DNA of 14,187 nt from the NCBI GenBank assembly GCA_910585355.1, contig CAJUDN010000061.1:2159-16345 (forward strand), read 5' to 3'. Made by a program: the position numbers and the translations under genes. The notes below the pieces were generated by a model. That model was not told the DNA's origin, ran no database searches, and was given only the letters and a program-made list of their open reading frames with translations. This stretch comes from an uncultured Lachnospiraceae bacterium (lineage in GTDB: Bacteria > Bacillota_A > Clostridia > Lachnospirales > Lachnospiraceae). This document shows, piece by piece, positions 1 to 7,205 of this stretch. Each line of letters starts with the position of its first letter. The stretch's first letter is position 1.

Positions 1-197
1 GCCGCACTTTCCGCAGCTGTTGCCGCAGCATCTTCCGCGACTGCCGCGGCTGCCGCTGTAGTTCCCGCAACCGCACCGCCTATGGTTGTGGCGGCTTCCG
101 CGGCAGTTTCCCCGTTTTTCGCCCCGCAGCCGCCAGCCATCGCCGCCATCACGCATACAGCCAGTAAAGCCCCTATAAATCTCCTCCCCTGCTTCAT
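1..197 (-). CDS. Alanine-rich lipoprotein, 5' part only (runs off the window)
   Basis: Only the first 65 codons are present; the gene continues beyond base 1. The start is the ATG at 195-197, with AGGAG about 8 nt upstream. The product begins with a basic n-region (KQGRR, residues 2-6), a hydrophobic stretch (about 7-21) and a lipobox AGGC whose Cys is residue 24. It is therefore expected to be exported, lipidated and anchored to the outer face of the membrane. After the Cys comes a low-complexity stretch (about residues 32-65) dominated by Ala with Thr, Gly and Glu, which looks like an extended or disordered linker. The functional domain lies outside the window, so substrate-binding protein, protease and other surface lipoproteins all remain possible. 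It lies 148 nt downstream of engB and probably has its own promoter. The lipoprotein call is confident; the function is unknown. Confidence 0.8.
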   Translation of the reverse strand, partial: MKQGRRFIGALLAVCVMAAMAGGCGAKNGETAAEAATTIGGAVAGTTAAAAAVAEDAAATAAESA

Positions 198-231
198 ATG
201 AGTCACTCCTTTCAAAATCTTTCTTTATTTA

Positions 232-260
232 ACCATATCAAAAAGGAAAGGAGCCCGCAA
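232..260 (-). promoter_or_regulatory. Possible promoter of the lipoprotein gene
   Basis: On the minus strand TTGCGG (255-260) and TATGGT (232-237) are separated by 17 nt, matching 3 of 6 and 4 of 6 consensus bases. It sits in the 148-nt engB-lipoprotein spacer about 35 nt before the start codon. No clear terminator hairpin with a T-run was seen after engB in this spacer (198-345). The call rests on hexamer match only. Confidence 0.28.
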
Positions 261-345
261 TGGACTTCATAGAATTGTCAGAAAATTTAAGAATTTCAGG
301 GTTACGGCTCAAGCGGCAGGGGAAATCAGGCGCAACCTGGCAAAA

Positions 346-960
346 TCAGATGTCAGACCCGCTTGTGAGGCAGGTCTCCTCCGCCATCTTTTCAATCAGG
401 GCCCAGATCTCCTCCCTTCCCTGTTTGGTGGTGGCGGAAAAAGGAATGACCACATCCTCCTTTTCCATTCCCAATCCGGTCCGTATGAGCTTTACCTGCT
501 TTGCAATCTGGCTGCGGTTTATTTTATCCAGCTTGGTGGCAATAATCACCGGACGGAATCCATTGTAAACCGCCCAGTCATACATGGTTTTGTCGTTTCC
601 CGACGGCTCATGGCGGATATCCACCAGAAGGAAAACGCATTGCAACATCTTTGAGCCATGGAGATAATTTTCGATCATTTTTCCCCACTTTTCCTTTTCT
701 GACTGGGACACCTTCGCATAGCCGTACCCTGGAAGATCCACATAGTAAAGGCTTCGATTGACATTATAGAAGTTGATGGTCTGGGTCTTCCCCGGCTGAC
801 CTGAAGTTCTTGCCAACGACTTCCGATTCATCAGCGCGTTGATTAAAGAAGACTTTCCCACATTTGACTTTCCGGCAAATGCAAATTCCGGCAGTACGTT
901 GTCCGGCAGTTTACTGGTCACACCGCAGACCGTCTCCAGCTCCACCTGCTTAATAATCAT
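346..960 (-). CDS. engB: Ribosome biogenesis GTP-binding protein EngB/YsxC/YihA
   Basis: The product is 204 aa, the usual size for this TrmE-Era-EngA-EngB-Septin family GTPase, which assists late assembly of the 50S subunit in the cytoplasm. The GTPase motifs are in order: G1 GKSNVGKS (30-37), G3 DLPG (75-78), G4 TKLD (142-145) and G5 SAT (175-177). The conserved RTSGQPGKTQTINF switch region starts at residue 51. An upstream in-frame ATG at 1036-1038 would add 26 residues. I chose the ATG at 958-960 because GGAGG lies 6 nt before it and the protein then begins MIIKQVELE, as homologues do. It follows lon by 84 nt and is the last gene of the tig-clpP-clpX-lon-engB cluster, an arrangement common in Firmicutes. 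Nothing is truncated. Confidence 0.95.
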   Translation of the reverse strand: MIIKQVELETVCGVTSKLPDNVLPEFAFAGKSNVGKSSLINALMNRKSLARTSGQPGKTQTINFYNVNRSLYYVDLPGYGYAKVSQSEKEKWGKMIENYLHGSKMLQCVFLLVDIRHEPSGNDKTMYDWAVYNGFRPVIIATKLDKINRSQIAKQVKLIRTGLGMEKEDVVIPFSATTKQGREEIWALIEKMAEETCLTSGSDI

Positions 961-980
961 TTTTTTCCTCCATTTCCAAA

Positions 981-1018
981 AGGCGCAGACAAAGGTGTCT
1001 AACCCCTTGCCCGCGCCT
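981..1018 (-). other. Hairpin in the lon-engB spacer
   Basis: Arms AGGCGC (981-986) and GCGCCT (1013-1018) are perfectly complementary. Directly stacked inside is a second 5-bp hairpin, AGACA (987-991) with TGTCT (996-1000), closing a 4-nt loop. A one-sided 12-nt internal loop separates the arms. On the transcript the structure ends in CGCCTTTT about 20 nt before the engB start. It could be an mRNA processing or stability element, or a weak attenuator. The T-run is too short for a confident terminator. Confidence 0.4.
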
Positions 1019-1044
1019 GAAACTCCTTCCTCTCGCAAATCCGG

Positions 1045-3387
1045 TCACGAAGACGTTCTGGGATCATCCGCAGAGGATGCAAAAGCCTCCCGGATCACAT
1101 CATCCATGGTCTTTACATAGACAATCTCCAGTCCCCTGGTGATCTCTTTCGAAAGTTCCTCCACATCCGGTCTGTTCTTTACAGGAATCAGTACTTTTTT
1201 CATATGGGCCATCTTCGCCGCCAGGGTCTTTTCCTTCAGCCCTCCGATGGGAAGCACCCGGCCGCGGAGCGTCAGCTCCCCGGTCATGGCGACGCTTGCC
1301 AGCACCTTCCTTCCGGTCACCGCCGACAGCATGGCCGCTGCCATGGTAATTCCGGCGGAAGGACCATCCTTCGGCACAGCCCCCTCGGGAATATGGAGGT
1401 GGATGTCATGGGTCTCAAAATAGTCCTTTTCAATTCCATTGACCTCACTGACGGAACGCACATAAGTCAGGGCGATCTGAGCCGATTCTTTCATCACATC
1501 GCCCATCTGTCCCGTCATCTGAAGCTTTCCGGTCCCCGGCATCACATTGACCTCGATCTGTAAGGTATCGCCGCCCACGCTGGTCCAGGCCAGGCCGCGG
1601 ACAATTCCCACTTCGTCCTCCTCATTGGCATCCTCGAAGGTGATCTTTTCCTTCCCCAGATACTTTTCCAGGCTGTTTTCCGTCACCCGGATAGAAGTCT
1701 TTTCCTTTTCCAGAAACTCCCTGGCCGCTTTGCGGCAGATTTCACCGATCCGTCTCTCTAAGTTTCTCACGCCGGCCTCTCTGGTATAATTATGAATGAT
1801 CTTTTCTAAGGCACGGTCGCTGATGACCAGCTTTTCCTTATCCAGTCCGTTTCTTTCTAACTGCTTGGCTACCAGATAGTTTTTCGCAATATGGAACTTT
1901 TCATTCTCCGTATAGCTGGAAACCTCAAGGACCTCCATACGGTCCAGAAGGGGACCGGGAATCGTCTGCGTGGTATTTGCTGTGGCGATGAACAGCACGC
2001 CTGATAAATCCAGCGGAATCTCCACATAGTGATCGCGGAACTTCACATTCTGTTCTCCGTCCAGCACCTCCAAAAGAGCCGAAGATACGTCCCCTTTATA
2101 ATCACTGGATACCTTGTCGATCTCATCCAGAAGCATTAGCGGGTTGGAAACCCCCGCCTGCCGCATGGCCTCTGCAATCCGGCCCGGCATGGAGCCCACA
2201 TAGGTCTTTCTGTGGCCGCGAATCTCCGCCTCGTCGCGAACGCCGCCCAGGCTGATACGGACGTATTTTTTATTCAAAGCTCTTGCTACGGAACGGGCAA
2301 TGGAGGTTTTTCCCGTTCCAGGGGGGCCAACCAGGCAGAGAATGGGACTTGTCCCCTTTTTCGTAAGAATCCGCACCGCCAGGTATTCCAGAACCCGTTC
2401 CTTCACTTTTTCAAGACCATAATGGTCCTCTTCCAGCACGGTCTTCGCATGGCCGATATCCTGATTATCCCTGGATGCCTTTCTCCACGGCAGTTCCAAT
2501 ACGGTCTCAATATAGGTGCGAAGCACATTGGCCTCCTGACTGCCGCCAGGCATGGCCTTAAAGCGCATAATTTCTTTTTTTATTTTTTCCTTCGTCTCTT
2601 TGTCGGCGTTCAGCTTTTCAAGCTGCTCTAAATACCTGTCAGCATCGGAGCCGGAATATTCCTCTCCCAGCTCCCCCTGTATCACTTTAAGCTCTTCCCT
2701 CAGAACATAATCTCTCTGGTTTTTGTCGATCCCTGCCCTTACCTTGCTCTGGTAATCTTTCTTAATCTTAAGGATCTCGATTTCCCTCATCAGGTAATAA
2801 ACCACCCGGTCATAGAGATGGCTCACATATTCGCACTCCAAAAGCTCCTGCTTCACGGCATAATCCCAGGGAAACTGACCTGCTGTCTGTACCAGAAGAT
2901 CATTCAAATCCGTAATGACCATCAGACCTCCCATGAAATCCTTGACCGTCTTGGGGTTTAAGTTCCCGAATTCTTCCAGTTTATCCTTCACGATCCGGGC
3001 CATGGCTTCCTTCACTGTGTCGCTTAAAGGCTCTTCCTTCATGGGCGCCTCTTCGATCTCCGCCAGCAAATGAGGCCCGTCCTCCATGAGGTTTATAATC
3101 TCCGCCCGTTTTAAGCCCTCCACCATAACGCGGATAACTCCCCCCGGCATCTTCACAAGCTGCTTTATTCTGGCAATGGTGCCTATCTGATAAAGAGCGT
3201 CTGCTGTCGGCTCCTCCGTCTCCGGGTTCCTCTGGGTCACCAGAAATACATTCTGCTCCCCAACCATTGCGTACTCCACGGCGCTGACGGATTTCTCCCT
3301 GCTGATATCAAAATGCTGAATCATCTCCGGAAGAACAGTCAGACCTCTGAGCGCAATGGCAGGAAGCGTTATAATCTTTTCTTCCAT
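1045..3387 (-). CDS. lon: ATP-dependent protease La (Lon), LonA type
   Basis: The 780-aa product is full length for LonA, the cytosolic homohexameric AAA+ serine protease that degrades misfolded and some regulatory proteins. Order of domains: N-terminal substrate-recognition domain (about 5-200), coiled-coil linker (about 200-300), AAA+ module with Walker A GPPGTGKT (354-361) and Walker B LMLLDEIDK (417-425), and a C-terminal protease domain. The Ser-Lys dyad is visible: Ser677 in PKDGPSAG and Lys720 in GGLKEK, 43 residues apart as in E. coli Lon. The reading frame is open for 37 codons further upstream into the end of clpX. I chose the ATG at 3385-3387 because GAGGAG precedes it by about 7 nt and the protein then starts MEEKIITLP, the usual LonA beginning. 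It follows clpX by 70 nt. No CtsR- or CIRCE-like operator was recognised near it. Confidence 0.97.
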   Translation of the reverse strand: MEEKIITLPAIALRGLTVLPEMIQHFDISREKSVSAVEYAMVGEQNVFLVTQRNPETEEPTADALYQIGTIARIKQLVKMPGGVIRVMVEGLKRAEIINLMEDGPHLLAEIEEAPMKEEPLSDTVKEAMARIVKDKLEEFGNLNPKTVKDFMGGLMVITDLNDLLVQTAGQFPWDYAVKQELLECEYVSHLYDRVVYYLMREIEILKIKKDYQSKVRAGIDKNQRDYVLREELKVIQGELGEEYSGSDADRYLEQLEKLNADKETKEKIKKEIMRFKAMPGGSQEANVLRTYIETVLELPWRKASRDNQDIGHAKTVLEEDHYGLEKVKERVLEYLAVRILTKKGTSPILCLVGPPGTGKTSIARSVARALNKKYVRISLGGVRDEAEIRGHRKTYVGSMPGRIAEAMRQAGVSNPLMLLDEIDKVSSDYKGDVSSALLEVLDGEQNVKFRDHYVEIPLDLSGVLFIATANTTQTIPGPLLDRMEVLEVSSYTENEKFHIAKNYLVAKQLERNGLDKEKLVISDRALEKIIHNYTREAGVRNLERRIGEICRKAAREFLEKEKTSIRVTENSLEKYLGKEKITFEDANEEDEVGIVRGLAWTSVGGDTLQIEVNVMPGTGKLQMTGQMGDVMKESAQIALTYVRSVSEVNGIEKDYFETHDIHLHIPEGAVPKDGPSAGITMAAAMLSAVTGRKVLASVAMTGELTLRGRVLPIGGLKEKTLAAKMAHMKKVLIPVKNRPDVEELSKEITRGLEIVYVKTMDDVIREAFASSADDPRTSS

Positions 3388-3417
3388 GGATCTTCTCCTC
3401 TGTGCTGTATAAAACGA

Positions 3418-3448
3418 GCTGCTGTAAAACCATTCGCTTTGCAGCAGC
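3418..3448 (-). repeat. Hairpin in the clpX-lon spacer, GCTGCTGCAAA repeat type
   Basis: Left arm 3418-3428 and right arm 3438-3448 form an 11-bp stem with one G-U pair and a 9-nt loop. Read on the minus strand, it begins GGGCTGCTGCAAA. That core resembles sequences at 8485-8522 and 14137-14153, so it may belong to a dispersed repeat family. It lies between the clpX stop and the lon ribosome binding site, where it could tune read-through or mRNA stability. No U-tract follows on the transcript, so it is not a classic terminator. Confidence 0.5.
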
Positions 3449-3457
3449 CCGCATTCC

Positions 3458-4759
3458 TCAGGCGATTTCGCCCTTATTGTCTTTCTTTGCCCTCCCAACC
3501 AGGGCTTTTCTTGGAACCGTCACATCTCTGTAAACAATTTCCGGCTTTTCCTTTCCTTCCACCGCTTCTCTGGTCACAGTACAGATTCCCACGCTGGAAT
3601 CCGACGGAATCTCATACATCATATCCATCATGACAGATTCCATGATGGCCCTTAAACCTCTGGCCCCTGTCTTTCTCTCCACCGCCATATGGGCAATGGA
3701 ACGAACGGCGTCCGGTGTAAATTCCAGTTTCACATCATCCAGTTCAAACAACTTCTGATACTGTTTTGTAATGGCGTTCTTAGGTTCCGTAAGAATCTTT
3801 ACCAGAGCCGCTTCATCCAGAAGATCCAGGGAAACCATCACCGGAACACGCCCCACAAACTCCGGAATCAGTCCAAACTTCGTCAGATCCTGAGGCATCA
3901 CCTGCTTTAGCAGAGCAGTCAGATCCGAATGGTTTTTATCCACAATCTTAGCGCCGAAGCCGATGGATCCTGCCTCCATTCTGGATTCTACAATCTTTTC
4001 CAGACCGTCAAAGGCCCCTCCGCAGATAAAGAGGATATTGGTCGTGTCGATCTGAATCAGCTCCTGCTGAGGATGCTTTCTTCCTCCCTGGGGCGGAACG
4101 CTGGCAATGGTGCCTTCCAGGATTTTGAGGAGCGCCTGCTGAACGCCCTCACCGGATACGTCCCTGGTGATCGATACATTCTCGGATTTCTTTGTAATCT
4201 TGTCAATCTCGTCAATGTAGACAATTCCGTATTCAGCGCGGCTCACATCGTTATCAGCAGCCTGAATAAGCTTCAGCAGAATATTTTCCACATCCTCGCC
4301 CACATATCCGGCTTCCGTAAGGGTGGTGGCGTCTGCAATGGCAAAAGGTACGTTTAATAATTTTGCAAGGGTCTGAGCCAGATAGGTCTTACCGGAGCCG
4401 GTGGGACCTAACATTAATATATTGCTCTTTTGGAGTTCAATGTCAGACTCTTTTTTCGATGTAATTCTTTTATAATGATTATAAACAGCCACAGACAGGA
4501 CCTTCTTGGCTTCCTCCTGTCCAATGACATATTCGTCCAGGAACTCCTTGATTTCTCTGGGCTTCAGTAAATTGATACCGGTAAAATCAGGCGCTGTGTC
4601 CTCTTCCGGTCCCAGCTCCTCCTCCAAAATTTCACTGCACAGTTCGATGCATTCATCACAGATATATACATTCCCTGAGCCTGCGATCATTTTTCTGACC
4701 TGCTCCTGGCTTTTTCCGCAGAAGGAGCATCTGATTTTATCCTCGGGTCTCACTGGCAT
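3458..4759 (-). CDS. clpX: ATP-dependent Clp protease ATP-binding subunit ClpX
   Basis: This 433-aa AAA+ unfoldase forms hexamers that thread substrates into ClpP. Its N-terminal zinc-binding domain carries Cys11, Cys14, Cys34 and Cys37. The AAA+ core has Walker A GPTGSGKT (118-125), the pore loop GYVGED (151-156), Walker B IVYIDEIDK (179-187) and the second pore motif RKH (227-229). The IGF tripeptide that docks onto ClpP is at 266-268, and the sensor-2 motif GARGLR is at 365-370. A GTG two codons upstream (4763-4765) is possible, but its distance to GAGGTG is too short; the ATG at 4757-4759 has about 7 nt. It follows clpP by 63 nt and precedes lon by 70 nt, consistent with co-transcription. 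All key residues are intact. Confidence 0.97.
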   Translation of the reverse strand: MPVRPEDKIRCSFCGKSQEQVRKMIAGSGNVYICDECIELCSEILEEELGPEEDTAPDFTGINLLKPREIKEFLDEYVIGQEEAKKVLSVAVYNHYKRITSKKESDIELQKSNILMLGPTGSGKTYLAQTLAKLLNVPFAIADATTLTEAGYVGEDVENILLKLIQAADNDVSRAEYGIVYIDEIDKITKKSENVSITRDVSGEGVQQALLKILEGTIASVPPQGGRKHPQQELIQIDTTNILFICGGAFDGLEKIVESRMEAGSIGFGAKIVDKNHSDLTALLKQVMPQDLTKFGLIPEFVGRVPVMVSLDLLDEAALVKILTEPKNAITKQYQKLFELDDVKLEFTPDAVRSIAHMAVERKTGARGLRAIMESVMMDMMYEIPSDSSVGICTVTREAVEGKEKPEIVYRDVTVPRKALVGRAKKDNKGEIA

Positions 4760-4822
4760 GCTCACACCTCAATTCTTTCTTTCTGCTTCGCGGCCGTGTC
4801 CGCAAATAATCCGGGCGATCAT

Positions 4823-5404
4823 TTAGTGTCCGGTAATCACACGGTCAATGAGGCCATATTCTACGGCTTCCTCGGCGGACATGTAGTTGTCCCGCTCCGT
4901 ATCCTGCTCAATGATCTCAATCGGCTTTCCTGTATTGGCGGCCAGGATTTCATTGAGTTTCTTCTTTGTCCTTAAAATGTGCTCCGCCACAATTCGGATT
5001 TCCGTGGCCTGGCCCTGTGCGCCTCCGGAAGGCTGGTGAATCATGATCTCCGCATTGGGAAGAGCAAAACGCTTCCCCTTTGTTCCTCCGGAAAGAAGAA
5101 ATGCGCCCATACTGGCGGCCATTCCGATACAGGTGGTACACACGTCGCACTTGATATAGTTCATCGTATCATAGATTGCCATACCGGCAGTAACGGAACC
5201 GCCGGGGCTGTTAATATACAGGTTGATGTCCTTACTGGGATCCTCTGATTCCAGAAACAGAAGCTGCGCCACGACCAGGCTTGCCGTCACATCAGTGACT
5301 TCCTCTCCAAGGAAAATGATCCTGTCCTTTAAAAGTCTGGAATAAATGTCGTAGGAACGTTCGCCTCTGCTGGTGGATTCCAGCACATAAGGTACTAAAC
5401 TCAT
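4823..5404 (-). CDS. clpP: ATP-dependent Clp protease proteolytic subunit ClpP
   Basis: The 193-aa product is the tetradecameric serine peptidase of the ClpXP complex. The catalytic triad is Ser98 in GMAASMG, His123 in MIHQPSGG and Asp172 in ERDNYMS, at the standard spacing. The oxyanion-region motif SPGGSV is at 66-71. The frame is open 30 codons further upstream, but the ATG at 5402-5404 has GGAGG 7 nt before it and gives the typical MSLVPYVLE start, so I chose it. Trigger factor lies 284 nt upstream, a wide and highly structured spacer. clpX lies 63 nt downstream, so the protease and its unfoldase are probably made together. ClpP is normally processed by removal of its short N-terminal propeptide. 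Confidence 0.97.
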   Translation of the reverse strand: MSLVPYVLESTSRGERSYDIYSRLLKDRIIFLGEEVTDVTASLVVAQLLFLESEDPSKDINLYINSPGGSVTAGMAIYDTMNYIKCDVCTTCIGMAASMGAFLLSGGTKGKRFALPNAEIMIHQPSGGAQGQATEIRIVAEHILRTKKKLNEILAANTGKPIEIIEQDTERDNYMSAEEAVEYGLIDRVITGH

Positions 5405-5427
5405 TTCTTTTCCTCCTGTTTCATAAC

Positions 5428-5590
5428 ACTTGTTACTGTTCGCAGGGCCCCAAAAATCGAACGTAAATAGACGTCGAGCTTGCTCGTAAGGCAATTTTCA
5501 TCCGATTTTCCACATCGGGCGGACGCCCGATGCTTCTTTCCCGTCTTAAGACGGACAAGAAGATGCCCCGTGAATAGTAACCAACACTTG
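5428..5590. repeat. Structured intergenic repeat element with imperfect inverted ends (tig-clpP spacer)
   Basis: The ends are inverted copies: reading outward-in, the 16-nt core CCCYGYGAAYAGTAAC matches at 13 positions, and all three differences are C/T changes (about 5432-5447 and 5567-5582). Between the ends are three stem-loops: CGAG-CTTG-CTCG (5475-5486), CATCGGGCG-GA-CGCCCGATG (5513-5532) and a long one centred on CCGTCTTAAGACGG (5541-5554) with outer arms CTTCTT and AAGAAG. Sequence 5474-5521 recurs at 9937-9984. It has no coding potential I trust. It may be a MITE-like or REP-like dispersed element, or a cis-acting RNA leader of clpP. I cannot identify it with a named family. Confidence 0.55.
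5466..5494 (-). promoter_or_regulatory. Possible clpP promoter inside the spacer
   Basis: On the minus strand TTGCCT (5489-5494) and TCTATT (5466-5471) are 17 nt apart, each matching 4 of 6 consensus bases. The small hairpin CGAGCTTGCTCG falls inside the spacer. It would allow clpP-clpX-lon transcription independent of tig. The -10 half is not preserved in the second repeat copy near 9930, so it is not a general property of the repeat. Confidence 0.22.
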
Positions 5591-5593
5591 ACA

Positions 5594-5627
5594 GGGGATT
5601 GCTGCAGTTCTCCCACAGCAACCCCCA
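5594..5627. other. Hairpin just downstream of tig
   Basis: GGGG-A-TTGCTG (5594-5604) pairs with CAGCAACCCC (5616-5625), giving a 10-bp stem with one bulged A and an 11-nt loop. On the plus strand it is followed by a T-rich tract (5628-5650, containing two copies of a TTTTCTTTCG-like unit). It would therefore be a better terminator for leftward-to-rightward antisense transcription than for tig. On the minus strand, the sense strand, no U-run follows. Its role is undetermined. Confidence 0.45.
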
Positions 5628-5688
5628 GTTTTCTTTCGTTTTCTTTCGTATTCCGCCGCCTTTTGTTCTCCCTGCACAATCCCGCGGA

Positions 5689-6978
5689 TTAGTCGACCAG
5701 CTTTGCCTCGGCAACCAGGAAATCAACAGCTTCCTGAACAGCCAGATCTTCCTTCATCATCTTTAACTGCTCTTCGCCGAACATGTTCTTAATCTGGTCC
5801 TTCTCCATCTTATAGGTCTCTGCCATCCGGTCAAACTGAGCCTCAACGGCCTCCTCGCTGGCAGTAATGTTTTCAGCTTTTACAACCGCCTCCAGAACCA
5901 GTCTGGTACGGATTCTCTTAAGGGCCTGCGGCTTCATCTGCTCACCGATCTTATCGGCAGTCATTCCTGTGATTTCCACGTACTTCTTAAAGGAGATACC
6001 CTGGCTTTCCAGTCTGCGGGCATAATCGTTGAGCATTCCGTTTACTTCCTCGTCAACCATCTGATCCGGAATTTCCATCGCGGCGTTCTCAACCACCTTC
6101 TCTACCACACGGTTTTCATTCTCAGTGGCAGCGGCTTTCTGCTTCTCCTTTAAAAGCTTTTCCTGTACGTCCTTCCTGTACTCTTCCAGAGTATCGAAAT
6201 CGGATACCTCGCTCGCAAATTCATCGTCTGCCTCCGGAAGCTCTCTTTTCTGAATTTCCTTTACTTTTACCTTAAACAGAGCCGGCTTATTCTTTAACTC
6301 TTCTACATGATATTCCGCCGGGAACGTTACGTTCACTTCACACTCGTCTCCGGTATTCTTTCCAATCAGCTGATCCTCAAAAGTGTCAATAAACGTATGG
6401 GAACCGATAGTGAGCGGATAATCATCGCCCTTACCGCCGTCAAATCTCTTTCCTTCCACGTAACCGTCAAAATCAATGGTCACCACGTCACCGTTTTCGA
6501 TTGCTCTGTCCTCAACAGTAATCAGACGGGAATTTCTGTTTCTTACGCTGTTGATTTCCGCCTCAACGTCCTCTTTTGTCACTTCAGCCTTTACCTTCTG
6601 GACCTCAATCCCCTTGTACTCTCCAAGGGTAACTTCCGGCTTAAGGGCCACAACCGCTGTGTAGATAAAGTTACTGCCCTCCTCGATCTGCTCTACGTCT
6701 ACGATCGGACGGGAAACGATTTCCAGGCCGCTTTCCTTTTCCGCGTCCGGATAACTCTCGTCAATCACTTCGTTGGCGGCATCCTCGAAGAATACGCCCG
6801 CACCATACATTTTCTTAATCATCTCAAAAGGCGCTTTGCCTTTTCTAAAGCCCGGGATGTTAAATCTGCCCCTGTTCTTTTGATAAGCGTTTTTAATAGC
6901 GGCGTCAAACTTCTCTGCCGGCACTTCAATCGTAAGCTTCGCCGTATTCTTCTCTAACTTTTCTACCTGTAAACTCAT
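5689..6978 (-). CDS. tig: Trigger factor, ribosome-associated chaperone and prolyl isomerase
   Basis: The product is 429 aa, near the usual family length. It binds the ribosome beside the exit tunnel and shields nascent chains. The ribosome-docking signature GFRKGKAP is at 43-50. A central FKBP-type peptidyl-prolyl isomerase domain spans about 158-245 (NGDVVTIDFDGY at its start). The rest is the helical C-terminal chaperone cage (about 250-429), rich in charged residues. The ATG at 6976-6978 is preceded by AAGGAGG at about 10 nt. It is the first gene of the proteostasis cluster; a TGCTATAAT promoter lies about 100 nt upstream, and clpP follows after a 284-nt structured spacer. No truncation is seen. 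Confidence 0.97.
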   Translation of the reverse strand: MSLQVEKLEKNTAKLTIEVPAEKFDAAIKNAYQKNRGRFNIPGFRKGKAPFEMIKKMYGAGVFFEDAANEVIDESYPDAEKESGLEIVSRPIVDVEQIEEGSNFIYTAVVALKPEVTLGEYKGIEVQKVKAEVTKEDVEAEINSVRNRNSRLITVEDRAIENGDVVTIDFDGYVEGKRFDGGKGDDYPLTIGSHTFIDTFEDQLIGKNTGDECEVNVTFPAEYHVEELKNKPALFKVKVKEIQKRELPEADDEFASEVSDFDTLEEYRKDVQEKLLKEKQKAAATENENRVVEKVVENAAMEIPDQMVDEEVNGMLNDYARRLESQGISFKKYVEITGMTADKIGEQMKPQALKRIRTRLVLEAVVKAENITASEEAVEAQFDRMAETYKMEKDQIKNMFGEEQLKMMKEDLAVQEAVDFLVAEAKLVD

Positions 6979-7078
6979 TTTCTGGGTTCCTCCTTAAATA
7001 TATCTGTACCGGACATGCCTTTCACATCCGTGCTATATCGTAACTTCCACGGCTCCGGGCGTTACACTTCAATTTAGC

Positions 7079-7087
7079 ATTATAGCA
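7079..7087 (-). promoter_or_regulatory. Extended -10 promoter of tig
   Basis: The minus strand reads TGC-TATAAT, a perfect -10 hexamer with the TGn extension. The -35 region 17 nt upstream (TGGTAT) is poor, as is tolerated with extended -10 promoters. Predicted transcription start near 7072 leaves a leader of about 93 nt. An inverted repeat TTCAT-AAATA-ATGAA (7115-7129) lies just upstream of the -35 region and could be a regulator site, but is not a recognised CtsR or CIRCE operator. Confidence 0.6.
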
Positions 7088-7205
7088 TACTGTTTTTAGA
7101 AATACCAGTACTTTTTCATAAATAATGAAGCGGGCCCAGAACGACGTTGCCCCATGACGAATCAGCATGGTGATCCGCCATGGGATGAACGATAACAGAT
7201 CGGCA

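Noticed and set aside
260..568. Plus-strand frame of 102 codons
   Set aside because: It is antisense to engB, whose motifs are clear; no family resemblance is visible.
3388..3498. Longer N-terminus for Lon (37 extra codons)
   Set aside because: It would overlap the clpX end and the intergenic hairpin, has no good ribosome binding site, and Lon homologues begin at the chosen ATG.
5401..5726. Two overlapping minus-strand open frames of 92 and 97 codons across the tig-clpP spacer
   Set aside because: They run through the hairpins and repeat, overlap the tig end or clpP start, have basic low-quality composition and lack a placed ribosome binding site. A structured non-coding repeat explains the region better.
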